This document shows, one piece after another, positions 1 through 7,694 of a stretch of 64,000 nucleotides of DNA (the first letter of the stretch is position 1; each line of letters starts with the position of its first letter). The translations under genes were made by a program, and so were the position numbers. Under the pieces are notes generated by a model that was not told the DNA's origin, ran no database searches, and saw only the letters and a program-made list of their open reading frames with translations. The stretch spans positions 1,550,001-1,614,000 of the forward strand of contig NZ_LT629742.1 of the NCBI RefSeq assembly GCF_900104895.1. Reading direction: 5' to 3'. The DNA comes from Microterricola viridarii (lineage in GTDB: Bacteria; Actinomycetota; Actinomycetes; Actinomycetales; Microbacteriaceae).

Positions 1-1
1 C

Positions 2-928
2 CCCTTCGAGGTGGCGCTGGCCCTCGGGCCGAGCATCGACGGCACCACGGAGCTGGTCGAGGACATGGCGCGGGTCGACCCGCGCATCCGCGTCGTGCAG
101 AACGAGGTCGGCTCGACCCCGTCCGGCTTGAACGTCGCCATCCGCGCCTCCCAGTACCCCATCATCATCCGCGTCGACGCGCACTCCGTGCTGCCGCCCG
201 ACTACGCGCGCATCGCCGTCGAGACGCTGCAGCGCACCGGGGCCGCCAACGTCGGCGGCATCATGGACGCCCGCGGCGAGAGCCCGTTCCAGCGCGCCGT
301 CGCCCGGGCCTACGGCTCCCGGGTGGGTCTCGGCGGATCCTCCTTCCACATCGGCGGCGAGGAGGGGCCGGCAGAGACCGTCTACCTCGGCTGCTTCCGG
401 CGAGAGGCCATCGAGGCGGTCGGGCTCTTCGACGAGCACATCAAGCGCGGGCAGGACTGGGAGCTCAACCGCCGGCTGCGGAAGGCCGGCGGCGTCGTCT
501 GGTTCACCCCGAAGCTGAGGGTCACCTACCGGCCTCGGCCGAGCGTGAAGCGCCTGGTCAAGCAGATGCTCTCCACCGGGCTGTGGCGCGGCGAACTCGC
601 CCGCCGCTTCCCCGACAGCAACGGCATCCGCTATTTCATCCCGCCGGTGATGGTCGTCGGCGTCGTCGTGGGCCTGCTGCTGGGCCTCGGCGGACTCGTT
701 CAGGCGCTCGTGGGCGCCTGGCCCTGGCTGCTCTTCGGCCTGGCCGCCCCCGCCACCTACGCGCTGTTCGTGCTCGTGGCCGCGCTCGGCAACCTGCGTG
801 TGCTCGGATTACGCAGCACGCTCTGGTTTCTCCTAGTGTTGCCGTGCATCCACTTTTCGTGGGGCATCGGATTCCTGCTCGGCTACCTCAAGCTGACCAG
901 CAACATCACGGCACACAACGGAAGGTGA
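2..928 (+). CDS. Family 2 glycosyltransferase with C-terminal membrane anchor, 5' end outside window
   Basis: The gene is open from the first bases of the window, so its N-terminus is missing; the GTG at position 11 is inside the gene, because the sequence before it already encodes GT2-like residues. What remains (about 308 residues) starts in the nucleotide-sugar fold with GPSxDGT, then a DxD-like RVDAHS motif and an acidic RGQDWELNRRLRKAGG segment typical of the GT2 catalytic base region. Three hydrophobic segments follow at the C-terminus, so the enzyme is membrane-bound. It resembles ExoA-type polysaccharide glycosyltransferases. Its stop lies 2 nt before the next gene, and the neighbours make or export a phosphate-containing surface polymer. 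Donor and acceptor sugars cannot be told from sequence. Confidence 0.88.
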   Translation, partial: PFEVALALGPSIDGTTELVEDMARVDPRIRVVQNEVGSTPSGLNVAIRASQYPIIIRVDAHSVLPPDYARIAVETLQRTGAANVGGIMDARGESPFQRAVARAYGSRVGLGGSSFHIGGEEGPAETVYLGCFRREAIEAVGLFDEHIKRGQDWELNRRLRKAGGVVWFTPKLRVTYRPRPSVKRLVKQMLSTGLWRGELARRFPDSNGIRYFIPPVMVVGVVVGLLLGLGGLVQALVGAWPWLLFGLAAPATYALFVLVAALGNLRVLGLRSTLWFLLVLPCIHFSWGIGFLLGYLKLTSNITAHNGR

Positions 929-930
929 CC

Positions 931-1743
931 ATGGCGCAGGCAACACCCAGACAGGGGCGCCCCTCGTCGATCGCCGAACTGCGCGCCGTGGCCCAGCCGC
1001 CCGAGGTGCGCTCGCGCCGCAACGCGGAGCACTGGACGGCGTCCCTCTACCTCCGCGACATCTCCCCGTACCTGACCTGGATGCTGCTGAAGACGCGCAT
1101 CTCGGCGAACGGCGTGACCGGGCTGATGATCCTCGTCGGCTGGTCGACGGCCGCTGCCCTCCTCATCCCCGGCATCTGGGGGGCCGCGCTCGCGCTGCTT
1201 CTCGGCCAGCTGCAGATGCTCGTCGACTGCTCAGACGGTGAGGTCGCGCGCTGGCGCGGTACATCCTCCCCGGCCGGCGTCTTCCTCGACAAGGTGGGCC
1301 ACTACTCGACCGAGGCGCTGATCCCGCTCGCCCTCGGCATCCGCGCCGCCGCCTACCCGTTCGAGACGCCGGAGGACTTCCTCTGGACCACCCTCGCCGG
1401 GCTGCTGGCGCTCATCATCGTGCTGAACAAGGCACTCAACGACATGGTGCACGTCGCCCGCGCCAACGCCGGCCTGCCCAAGCTCGCCGACACGCACGGC
1501 GAGTCGGCCCCGACCGGCGGGCTCGTGGCCACGCTGCGCAAGATCGCCCGCTTCGTGCCGTTCCACCGGCTCTACCACTCGGTCGAGCTCACCATGCTGA
1601 TCTTCGTCGCCGCGCTGGTGGGGCTCATCGCCGGCCAGCCGATCACCGACCGGGTGCTGCTCATCGCCCTCGTGCCGCTGTCGTTGCTCGCCCTGTTCGG
1701 GCACTTCCTCGCGATCATGGCGTCCAAGCGTGTCCGCTCCTAG
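931..1743 (+). CDS. CDP-alcohol phosphotransferase family membrane protein
   Basis: A 270-aa integral membrane protein with the CDP-alcohol phosphotransferase signature at residues 99-124: D99-x2-D102-G103-x2-A106-R107-x8-G116-x3-D120-x3-H124. The family transfers a phospho-alcohol from a CDP-linked donor to an acceptor. The fourth signature position, normally an aspartate regarded as the catalytic base, is His124 here. At least five hydrophobic segments are visible. ATG at 931 is 2 nt after the upstream stop, which suggests translational coupling; the reading frame is open further upstream but overlaps the glycosyltransferase. The 3' end overlaps the next glycosyltransferase by 14 nt. Position between two glycosyltransferases points to a surface glycopolymer or lipid-linked sugar role rather than general phospholipid synthesis. 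The acceptor is unknown. Confidence 0.85.
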   Translation: MAQATPRQGRPSSIAELRAVAQPPEVRSRRNAEHWTASLYLRDISPYLTWMLLKTRISANGVTGLMILVGWSTAAALLIPGIWGAALALLLGQLQMLVDCSDGEVARWRGTSSPAGVFLDKVGHYSTEALIPLALGIRAAAYPFETPEDFLWTTLAGLLALIIVLNKALNDMVHVARANAGLPKLADTHGESAPTGGLVATLRKIARFVPFHRLYHSVELTMLIFVAALVGLIAGQPITDRVLLIALVPLSLLALFGHFLAIMASKRVRS

Positions 1744-2608
1744 CCTGCCCACCGTCGGCGTCGTCGTCCTGACCCAGGGCACGCGCCCAGCCGATCTGGA
1801 CCGGGGCCTCCGCAGCATCCTGGCCCAGCAGGGCGTCGTGCTCGACGTCGTCTGCGTCGGCAACGGCTGGCAGCCCACCGGCCTGCCGGAGGGCGTCAAG
1901 GCGCTCGGCCTGCCGGAGAACCTCGGCATCCCGGCCGGCCGCAACCGGGGCGTGCCGGAGGTGTCCGGCGAGTACCTGTTCTTCCTCGACGACGACGCCA
2001 GCATCCCGGATGCCGGCTTCCTCACCACCGCGATCGCCCAGCTGCGCGCCGACCCGAGCATCGGCCTGCTCCAGCCGCAGGTCGTCGACCCGAGCGGGGT
2101 CACCTCGCCCCGGCGCTGGATCCCGCGCATCCGCAAGGGCGAGGCCGGCCACTCCAGCAACGTGTTCTCGGTCTGGGAGGGCGCCGTGCTGCTGCCCCGT
2201 GCCGTCTTCGACGCGACCGGCGGCTGGGCGGAGCCGTTCTTCTACGCGCACGAGGGCATCGAGCTGGCCTGGCGGGTGTGGAACACGGGCAAGCGGGCCT
2301 GGTACGCCGGCGACCTGATCGCCAACCACCCCGTCATCCAGCCGACCCGGCACAGCTACTACTACCGGCTGAACGCGCGCAACAGGGTGTGGCTGGCCCG
2401 GCGCAACCTGCCCGCCGTGCTGATCCCGCTCTACGTCGGCAGCTGGACGGGCATCCAGCTGCTGCGCTGGTGGCGTCATCCGGTGGCCCTCAAAGCCTGG
2501 TTCGGCGGCTGGTTGGAGGGCTGGCGCGCAGACCCGGGGGAGCGCAGGCCGATGTCCTGGCGCACCGTGTGGCGGATGACGCTGGCCGGCCGCCCACCGA
2601 TCGTCTAA
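1730..2608 (+). CDS. Family 2 glycosyltransferase
   Basis: A 292-aa GT2 enzyme starting at GTG 1730, which overlaps the preceding gene by 14 nt. The N-terminal VGVVVLTQGTRP strand and the FLDDDA motif (residues about 83-88) fit the nucleotide-sugar binding fold with a DxD metal site. Further on, EGIELAWR fits the acceptor-side acidic motif of the family. There are no strong internal membrane helices, although the RNLPAVLIPLYVGSWTGIQLL stretch may associate with the membrane. It belongs to the same operon-like block as the two upstream genes and probably adds one sugar to the same polymer. The substrate is not predictable. Confidence 0.88.
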   Translation: MSAPSLPTVGVVVLTQGTRPADLDRGLRSILAQQGVVLDVVCVGNGWQPTGLPEGVKALGLPENLGIPAGRNRGVPEVSGEYLFFLDDDASIPDAGFLTTAIAQLRADPSIGLLQPQVVDPSGVTSPRRWIPRIRKGEAGHSSNVFSVWEGAVLLPRAVFDATGGWAEPFFYAHEGIELAWRVWNTGKRAWYAGDLIANHPVIQPTRHSYYYRLNARNRVWLARRNLPAVLIPLYVGSWTGIQLLRWWRHPVALKAWFGGWLEGWRADPGERRPMSWRTVWRMTLAGRPPIV

Positions 2609-2658
2609 CGATTCGGTCGGTGACTCCCGTTCTGGGGTATTGAGTCCCCGGCGATCTG

Positions 2659-2664
2659 TACTCT
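2659..2664 (+). promoter_or_regulatory. Candidate -10 box of the CDP-glycerol transferase gene
   Basis: TACTCT ends 7 nt before GTG 2672, the spacing expected if transcription starts at the start codon. It suggests that the polymerase gene can be transcribed separately from the three genes upstream. Confidence 0.4.
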
Positions 2665-2671
2665 GGAACAC

Positions 2672-3970
2672 GTGGGTATACAGAAAGACATGCGCAACGC
2701 CATCAAGCTCGTCAAGGGGGTGCTGGCGTCCCGCAAGGCGCAGGGACAGCTTCGTGAGAAGCTCGCCGTGCAGGGGCCGCTCGAGCCGCACCGCTTCAAG
2801 GTGGGCGTGTACTTCGCCGACGGCAAGGTCAACATGTACCAGATGCGGCAGTGGTACAAGCCGCTGGCCAAGCTGGCCGAGACCTGGCCGGTTCTGATCC
2901 TCAGCCGGGCGTCGGGCGCCGCCCTCACCATGCTCGACGAGGCGCCGCTTCCCGTCGCCTACGTGCGCAAGGTTGTCGACCTGGAGCGGGTGATCCACGA
3001 GCAGGACCTGCGCGTGATCTTCTACGTCAACCAGAACGCCAAGAACTTCCAGATGATGCGCTACGGGCGCCGCTGGCACGTTTTCATCAACCACGGTGAG
3101 AGCGACAAGATGTATATGACCACCAACCAGTTCAAGGCCTACGACTACTCGCTGATCGCGGGCGACGCCGCCAGGGCCCGGCTCGGCAAGGTGCTCTGGG
3201 ACTACGACTTCGACAAGCGCGCGCTGCCGATCGGCCGGCCGCAGGCCGACCACTACCTCGACGACGCGGCGCTGCCGTACCAGCAGGACTCCCGCGAGGT
3301 CGTGCTCTACGCGCCGACCTGGGAGGGCGATCGCGGGGGCGCAGCCTACGGCTCCATCGCCACGCATGGCGTGGCGCTGATCGCCGGACTGCTGGCCAGC
3401 CCGCGGCACCGCGTGATCTACCGCCCGCACCCGCGCTCCGGCGTGCTCGACCCGGCCTACGCGGCGGCCAACCGCGAGATCGTGCGGATGATCGAGGCGG
3501 CGAACGCCGCGGACGCCACCGCCCAGCACGTGTTCGACACCGGCTCCCAGCTTGGCTGGCAGCTGGTCGCCTCCGACGTCGCCATCGTCGACATCTCGGC
3601 CATGGTCTACGACCGGCTGGCTGCAGGCAAGCCGCTCCTCGTCACGCGCCCGGCGAACCCCGCCGCCGAGATCGACACGAGCGGCTACCTCTCCGACTGC
3701 GAGTGGCTGCCGGCGGCGGATGCCGGCAACATCGTCGCCATCGTCGACGAGCTCACCCACGGCGATGCCGCGCAGGCCAGGCTCCGGCGCTGGGTGGAGT
3801 ACTACTTCGGCGACACGACGCCCGGCAGCGCGACCCACCGCTTCCACGGGGCCGTGCAGCACCTGATGGGGGAGTGGGACAAGCACGCGGCCATCCACGC
3901 CGCCGACGCCGAGTTCGACGACCACGACGTGAAGGGCGACATCGAGGACGCCGAGGAGATCGAGGCCTAG
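2672..3970 (+). CDS. CDP-glycerol glycerophosphotransferase (TagB/TagF) family protein
   Basis: A 432-aa protein of the CDP-glycerol:poly(glycerophosphate) glycerophosphotransferase family, which transfers glycerol-phosphate (or a related polyol-phosphate) from a CDP donor to teichoic-acid-type polymers. Visible family motifs are INHGESDK in the middle, YAPTWEG, YRPHPRSG and the SDVAIVDISAMVYDRL segment near the C-terminus, which form the GT-B-like donor site. GTG at 2672 is preferred because a TACTCT box lies 7 nt upstream (leaderless pattern); ATG 2690 is an alternative. It follows two glycosyltransferases and a CDP-alcohol phosphotransferase. Together with the exporter at 6.0-7.6 kb it implies a wall-teichoic-acid-like polymer. 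The transferred alcohol may not be glycerol. Confidence 0.85.
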   Translation: MGIQKDMRNAIKLVKGVLASRKAQGQLREKLAVQGPLEPHRFKVGVYFADGKVNMYQMRQWYKPLAKLAETWPVLILSRASGAALTMLDEAPLPVAYVRKVVDLERVIHEQDLRVIFYVNQNAKNFQMMRYGRRWHVFINHGESDKMYMTTNQFKAYDYSLIAGDAARARLGKVLWDYDFDKRALPIGRPQADHYLDDAALPYQQDSREVVLYAPTWEGDRGGAAYGSIATHGVALIAGLLASPRHRVIYRPHPRSGVLDPAYAAANREIVRMIEAANAADATAQHVFDTGSQLGWQLVASDVAIVDISAMVYDRLAAGKPLLVTRPANPAAEIDTSGYLSDCEWLPAADAGNIVAIVDELTHGDAAQARLRRWVEYYFGDTTPGSATHRFHGAVQHLMGEWDKHAAIHAADAEFDDHDVKGDIEDAEEIEA

Positions 3971-4078
3971 GCCAGAGATGGGCGCGCCGAACGGGTAGCC
4001 GATCGGCGGATGCGGCCGCCGGATCTACCCGGTCTGGCCGCTGCCGACGGCGCGTCGCGGGTCGCGTCCGCGGACTCG

Positions 4079-5131
4079 CTACGGGACGGGCACGCCGTCC
4101 ACGGAGCCGCCGCCCACAGGAGTGCCGTCAACGGGAGTGCCGTCAACAGGAGTGCCGTCGGACGGCGTCTCGTCGGTCGGAACGCCGTTGTCGGGGTTGC
4201 GCGCCGCCGCGGCATCCGCCCGACCGCGCGGCAGCGCCTTGCGGAACGCACCGCCCACCGCCCCGCCGACACCGACGGCCGCGCCGCCCACGGCCCCGCC
4301 GACCCTGCTGCCGACGCGGGCGCCGCCGCGCACGACCGCCGTGCCCATGCCAGCCACGCGGCTCGCCGGGGTGCGCAGCGGCACAGTGCGCGCGGGTGGC
4401 TCCAGCTCGAACGGCAGAAGGGGCGGAGCCTGGCCGAACGCGAGGCGGGCGTTGCGCAGCACCCGCTTGCCCAAGATGTTGTTGCCGAAGCCGCCGACCG
4501 CGGCGCCGACGCCGAACGGCAGCGCCTTGCCGATGAAGCTCGCCCCTCCGCGCACCGCGAACTGCCGGATGAACACGGTCTTCATGCGGTCGACCAGGGG
4601 GCCCATCAGGGTGGCGGGGATGGCGCTGGTGACCATTTCACCCCAGTACATGTTGCGGGTGAACGTGCCGCCGGTGAACTGCCCGGCGAGGTTGCGCACC
4701 AGATCGCTGCCCTCGCGGCCGAGCATGAGCGTCATGACGAGGGCGCGGGCGCGGTCGGGGTCGTCGACGGCGATGCCGTGCACCTCGGCGACCGACTGGG
4801 CGAACAGGGCCGTCGCCTCCAGGAAACCGGCCGTCTCCACGCCGGAGAGGGCCAGGGTGACGCCGGTCCCGATCGCGGGGATCACCGCGGTCGCGCCGAC
4901 GGCGGCCCCGCCGGTGGTGACGGCGGCGAGGTAGCGCAGCTCCAGGATGCGCACCAGCTGGTCGGGGGTGGCGTCCGGGAACTTGCGCCGGATGCTGCGG
5001 ATGTGCGCGACCACGATCGGGCGCTGCACCGCCATGACCTTGTCGATGCCGCGCAGCAGGCCGTGCGGCAGCTCGCCGCCCTGGGGCGTGCCCCCGGTGG
5101 GCGAGATGATCGGTTTCGCTTTTCTGGCCAC
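4079..5131 (-). CDS. Conserved hypothetical protein, EcsC-like, with Gly-rich and pentapeptide-repeat tail
   Basis: A 350-aa protein. Residues about 60-240 are hydrophobic and glycine-rich, with segments such as AVIPAIGTGVTLALSG and IGKALPFGVGAAVGGFGNN that resemble the EcsC family (membrane-associated, function poorly known); this assignment is tentative. A Gly/Ala/Val low-complexity stretch (about 265-295) follows, and then a C-terminal tail built from repeats of D-G-T-P-V encoded by a 15-nt direct repeat near 4119-4163. The start is GTG at 5131, with TAGGAT 6 nt upstream on the minus strand. It is transcribed against the flanking glycopolymer genes and separated from the divergent gene at 5393 by a 61-bp tandem repeat. 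No catalytic motif is seen. Confidence 0.7.
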   Translation of the reverse strand: MARKAKPIISPTGGTPQGGELPHGLLRGIDKVMAVQRPIVVAHIRSIRRKFPDATPDQLVRILELRYLAAVTTGGAAVGATAVIPAIGTGVTLALSGVETAGFLEATALFAQSVAEVHGIAVDDPDRARALVMTLMLGREGSDLVRNLAGQFTGGTFTRNMYWGEMVTSAIPATLMGPLVDRMKTVFIRQFAVRGGASFIGKALPFGVGAAVGGFGNNILGKRVLRNARLAFGQAPPLLPFELEPPARTVPLRTPASRVAGMGTAVVRGGARVGSRVGGAVGGAAVGVGGAVGGAFRKALPRGRADAAAARNPDNGVPTDETPSDGTPVDGTPVDGTPVGGGSVDGVPVP

Positions 5132-5137
5132 GAGGCG

Positions 5138-5143
5138 ATCCTA
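5138..5143 (-). promoter_or_regulatory. Candidate -10 box, leaderless type, for the EcsC-like gene
   Basis: Minus-strand TAGGAT lies 6 nt before the GTG start at 5131. It sits immediately outside the tandem repeat that separates two divergent promoters. Confidence 0.4.
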
Positions 5144-5158
5144 GGGGCTGGCCTCCCT

Positions 5159-5372
5159 CCGCGCCTGAGTCAACGCCGAGAGCGGTCGGGCACAGGAGTC
5201 GATGCAGCGGGCAATCGGTCCGCGCCTGAGTCAACGCCGAGAGCGGCCGGGCACAGGAGCCGATGCAGCGGGCAATCGGTCTGCGCCTGAGTCAATGCCG
5301 AGAGCGGCCGGGCACAGGAGCCGATGCAGCGGGCAATCGGTCCGCGCCTGAGTCAATGCCGAGAGCGGCCGG
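5159..5372. repeat. 61-bp tandem repeat, three full copies and one partial
   Basis: The core GCGCCTGAGTCAA/TG begins at 5161, 5222, 5283 and 5344, a constant period of 61 bp. The first three units are complete and differ at only a few positions. The fourth breaks off after about 29 nt at CGGCCGG. There are no spacers between units, so it is a minisatellite and not a CRISPR. It fills the gap between the divergent promoters at 5138 and 5381. Confidence 0.93.
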
Positions 5373-5380
5373 CTCGGCGG

Positions 5381-5386
5381 TAGCCT
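5381..5386 (+). promoter_or_regulatory. Candidate -10 box, leaderless type, for the gene at 5393
   Basis: TAGCCT ends 6 nt before ATG 5393, at the edge of the truncated fourth unit of the tandem repeat. Confidence 0.45.
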
Positions 5387-5392
5387 TGGTGC

Positions 5393-6016
5393 ATGGTCAC
5401 TCTCATCACCGAAGACGACATCGACGAACTTGAACTGCGCGACTTCGACGAGAGAGCGGGCAGCAGCACCGGCGGGGTCGCCGAACACCTCGAGAAGGCC
5501 GCCATCTTCGAGTCCTGGGCGACGGATGCCGACGCCTACACGCTCGACGACGGCGTGACGCCCGCACAGCTGCTGATCGTGGCCGCCGAGCACCTGCAGA
5601 TGGGGCGCGACTACGACGAGGCGTTCCGGCTCGCCCTGGCCGCGGCCGGCCACCCGTCCGCGGAGCGCTTCGAGGCGCACCCGACGCTGATCTCGTTGCA
5701 CCTGGAGCTGGACCAGCGCGCCGAGGCGCTGGCGCTGGCCGACGAGGTGCGCACGGCCGGCGCGCCCGAGCTCGGCATCTACGAGGCGATCGCCTCGAGC
5801 TTCGAGATCGCCGACGAGCTGGCGCTCGCGGAGCGCTGGTACGCCATCGCGCTGCGGGCCCTCGACAAGGTGAACCTGGAGAGCCCGGCCGACCGGCTCT
5901 CGCTGCTCTCCGGGCGCTACCGGGTGCGCCGCGACGCGGGCAAGCCGCTCGACGTGCTGGACACCGAGACCGAGCAGCAGCGCGCCACGCAGGGCCTGGC
6001 CCCGCTCGAGGGCTGA
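5393..6016 (+). CDS. Hypothetical protein with helical TPR-like repeats
   Basis: A 207-aa soluble protein with an acidic N-terminus. From about residue 55 on it is made of paired amphipathic helices rich in Ala, Leu and Glu with regular Y/A/W positions (for example YDEAFRLALAAAG, AEALALADEVRTAG and LALAERWYAIALRAL), as in tetratricopeptide-type scaffolds. There is no signal peptide, membrane segment or catalytic motif. The start is ATG 5393, set by the TAGCCT box 6 nt upstream. It lies between the EcsC-like gene and the convergent exporter ATPase gene. I do not recognise a named family; protein-protein interaction is an inference from the repeat architecture. Confidence 0.75.
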   Translation: MVTLITEDDIDELELRDFDERAGSSTGGVAEHLEKAAIFESWATDADAYTLDDGVTPAQLLIVAAEHLQMGRDYDEAFRLALAAAGHPSAERFEAHPTLISLHLELDQRAEALALADEVRTAGAPELGIYEAIASSFEIADELALAERWYAIALRALDKVNLESPADRLSLLSGRYRVRRDAGKPLDVLDTETEQQRATQGLAPLEG

Positions 6017-6044
6017 GCGCCGAACCTCGAGTTCTGGCCGCGGG

Positions 6045-6800
6045 TTACGCGGTGCCGTACTCGGCGTTGTAGCGGGCCAGCACCTCGGCGATCGGGGCGT
6101 CGAGCACGAGGGCGCCCTTGTCCAGGTACAGCCCGCGCGTGCAGAAGCGGCGGAGGTCCCGCTCGTTGTGCGAGACGAAGAACAGGGTGCGGCCGCTGGC
6201 CAGCAGCTCCTCGATGCGCCGGTAGCACTTCTCCCGGAACGCCTTGTCGCCGACGGCGAGCACCTCGTCGACGAGGATGATCGGCTCCTCAAGCCGGGAG
6301 ATCACGGCGAAGGCGATGCGCACCTTCATGCCACTGGAGAGGTGCTTGTACGGGGTGTCCAGGAAGTCGCCGATCTCGGCGAAGTCGATGATCTCGTCGA
6401 AGCGCGCATCGACCATCGCCTTCGTCATGCCGTGCAGGCCGGCCGTCAGGTAGACGTTGTCGCGCACCGAGAGGTCGTCGACGAATCCGCCGGTGATCTC
6501 GATCAGCGGGGCGACGCCCTGGCGCACGTCGACGGTTCCCTCGTCGGGCAGGATGACGCCGGCGACGAGCTTCAACAGGGTCGACTTGCCCTGCCCGTTG
6601 CGGCCGACCACGCCGATGGCCTCACCGGCGCGCACTGTGATGGTGACGTTGCGCAGCGCCCAGAACTCGCCCGGCCGGCTGCGGCGCTTGCGCCCGGCGA
6701 AGAGGTCCTTGAAGTTGCGGCGGCCGCGCCGGTTGCGGCGGAACCGGATGCCGGCATCCGTCACCGTCATCACGACGGGAGTGGCCTCGGTCTCTGGCAT
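6045..6800 (-). CDS. ABC exporter ATPase, TagH/Wzt type
   Basis: A 251-aa ATPase of the teichoic acid / O-antigen exporter class. Walker A is GRNGQGKST (residues 66-74), the signature is LSSGM (154-158), Walker B is IILVDE (174-179), and the H-loop is SHN. LSSGM in place of LSGGQ is usual for the TagH/Wzt/KpsT group. The protein ends about 65 residues after Walker B and lacks the C-terminal carbohydrate-binding domain of long Wzt proteins, so substrate selection probably rests with the permease. The start ATG at 6800 shares one base with the permease stop (TGATG), so the pair is co-translated. It exports the polymer made by the nearby transferases, by inference. Confidence 0.93.
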   Translation of the reverse strand: MPETEATPVVMTVTDAGIRFRRNRRGRRNFKDLFAGRKRRSRPGEFWALRNVTITVRAGEAIGVVGRNGQGKSTLLKLVAGVILPDEGTVDVRQGVAPLIEITGGFVDDLSVRDNVYLTAGLHGMTKAMVDARFDEIIDFAEIGDFLDTPYKHLSSGMKVRIAFAVISRLEEPIILVDEVLAVGDKAFREKCYRRIEELLASGRTLFFVSHNERDLRRFCTRGLYLDKGALVLDAPIAEVLARYNAEYGTA

Positions 6801-7600
6801 CAGATCTCCTTCAGCACGGAGCGCTCGAGGCGGCGGAAGACGAGCAGCCCGACGGCGAGGATGAGAACGGACATGACCGCGGACACCCCGACCGCGAACC
6901 AGTCGAGCTCGCCGGGGAAGAAGCCGGCCCGGTACAGGCTGAAGATGCCCGTCAGCGGGTTGAACGCAGCCCAGAAGTGCAGTTCCTCCGGCAGGTTCGA
7001 GGTGCCGTAGATGATCGGGGATGCGTAGAACAGGAAGCGCAGCACCAGCTTGGTGGCCCGCTCCAGGTCGCGGAAGAAGACGACGAGCGGCGCGACGATC
7101 AGGCCGATGCCGACGGTCAGCACCGTCTGCATCAGGATGGCGAGCGGGAACAGCACGAGGTCGCCGTTGATCGCGGAACCGGGGGAGAAGACCACGAAGA
7201 GTGCGAGCACCGGTATGGATGCCAAGAACTCGATCCCCTTGGAGAGCACCAGCCTGTTCACCCAGATCGTGCGCGGGATCTTGGTGGAGCGGATCAGCTT
7301 CGCCTCGCGCAGGAACGCGCGGGTCGAGTCGGAGACGGCGCCGTTAAACCACATCCACGGCAGCAGCGCCGAGAGCAGGAACACGATGTACGGGTCGCTG
7401 CCGAGGGGGCGCTGGAACACCTGGGTGAAGACGAACCAGTAGATGCCCGACATGACGAGCGGGTCGAGCACCGACCAGATGTAGCCGAGGGCCGACGTCG
7501 AGTAGCGCACGCGCAGATCGCGGCGCGTGAGCAGCCAGAGCGCATGGCGGTACCGTGCAAACGGCGACCAGTGCGGGCGCTCCTCAGCGATTGAACTCAC
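6800..7600 (-). CDS. ABC exporter permease, TagG/Wzm type
   Basis: A 266-aa ABC-2 permease with about six membrane segments. The N-terminus carries the amphipathic RRDLRVRYSTSALGYIWSVLDPL motif typical of TagG/Wzm/RfbD polysaccharide exporters. GTG 7600 is chosen over GTG 7606 because minus-strand TACGAT lies 7 nt upstream of 7600 but only 1 nt from 7606. The gene is directly followed by its ATPase. It sits next to a nucleotidyltransferase and a CDP-glycerol-type polymerase, which is the usual company of wall teichoic acid exporters. Confidence 0.92.
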   Translation of the reverse strand: MSSIAEERPHWSPFARYRHALWLLTRRDLRVRYSTSALGYIWSVLDPLVMSGIYWFVFTQVFQRPLGSDPYIVFLLSALLPWMWFNGAVSDSTRAFLREAKLIRSTKIPRTIWVNRLVLSKGIEFLASIPVLALFVVFSPGSAINGDLVLFPLAILMQTVLTVGIGLIVAPLVVFFRDLERATKLVLRFLFYASPIIYGTSNLPEELHFWAAFNPLTGIFSLYRAGFFPGELDWFAVGVSAVMSVLILAVGLLVFRRLERSVLKEI

Positions 7601-7607
7601 AGGCACT

Positions 7608-7613
7608 ATCGTA
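7608..7613 (-). promoter_or_regulatory. Candidate -10 box of the exporter operon
   Basis: Minus-strand TACGAT sits 7 nt upstream of GTG 7600 and gives the exporter pair its own promoter downstream of the hairpin at 7627-7651. Confidence 0.35.
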
Positions 7614-7626
7614 TGGGCGCGCGAGA

Positions 7627-7651
7627 CGGGAGGCGTGCATCACGCCTCCCG
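7627..7651 (-). terminator. Perfect hairpin after the nucleotidyltransferase gene
   Basis: CGGGAGGCGTG (7627-7637), a 3-nt loop, then CACGCCTCCCG (7641-7651): an 11-bp perfect stem between the minus-strand nucleotidyltransferase stop and the exporter promoter. There is no T-run, so it may be a weak terminator or a processing site. Confidence 0.5.
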
Positions 7652-7694
7652 AACCGGCATCCGCTGGCTGAAAACGCCGGCACGACGGCTTCGA

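Noticed and set aside
5159-5372. CRISPR array
   Set aside because: The 61-bp units are contiguous without spacers, and no cas gene is nearby.
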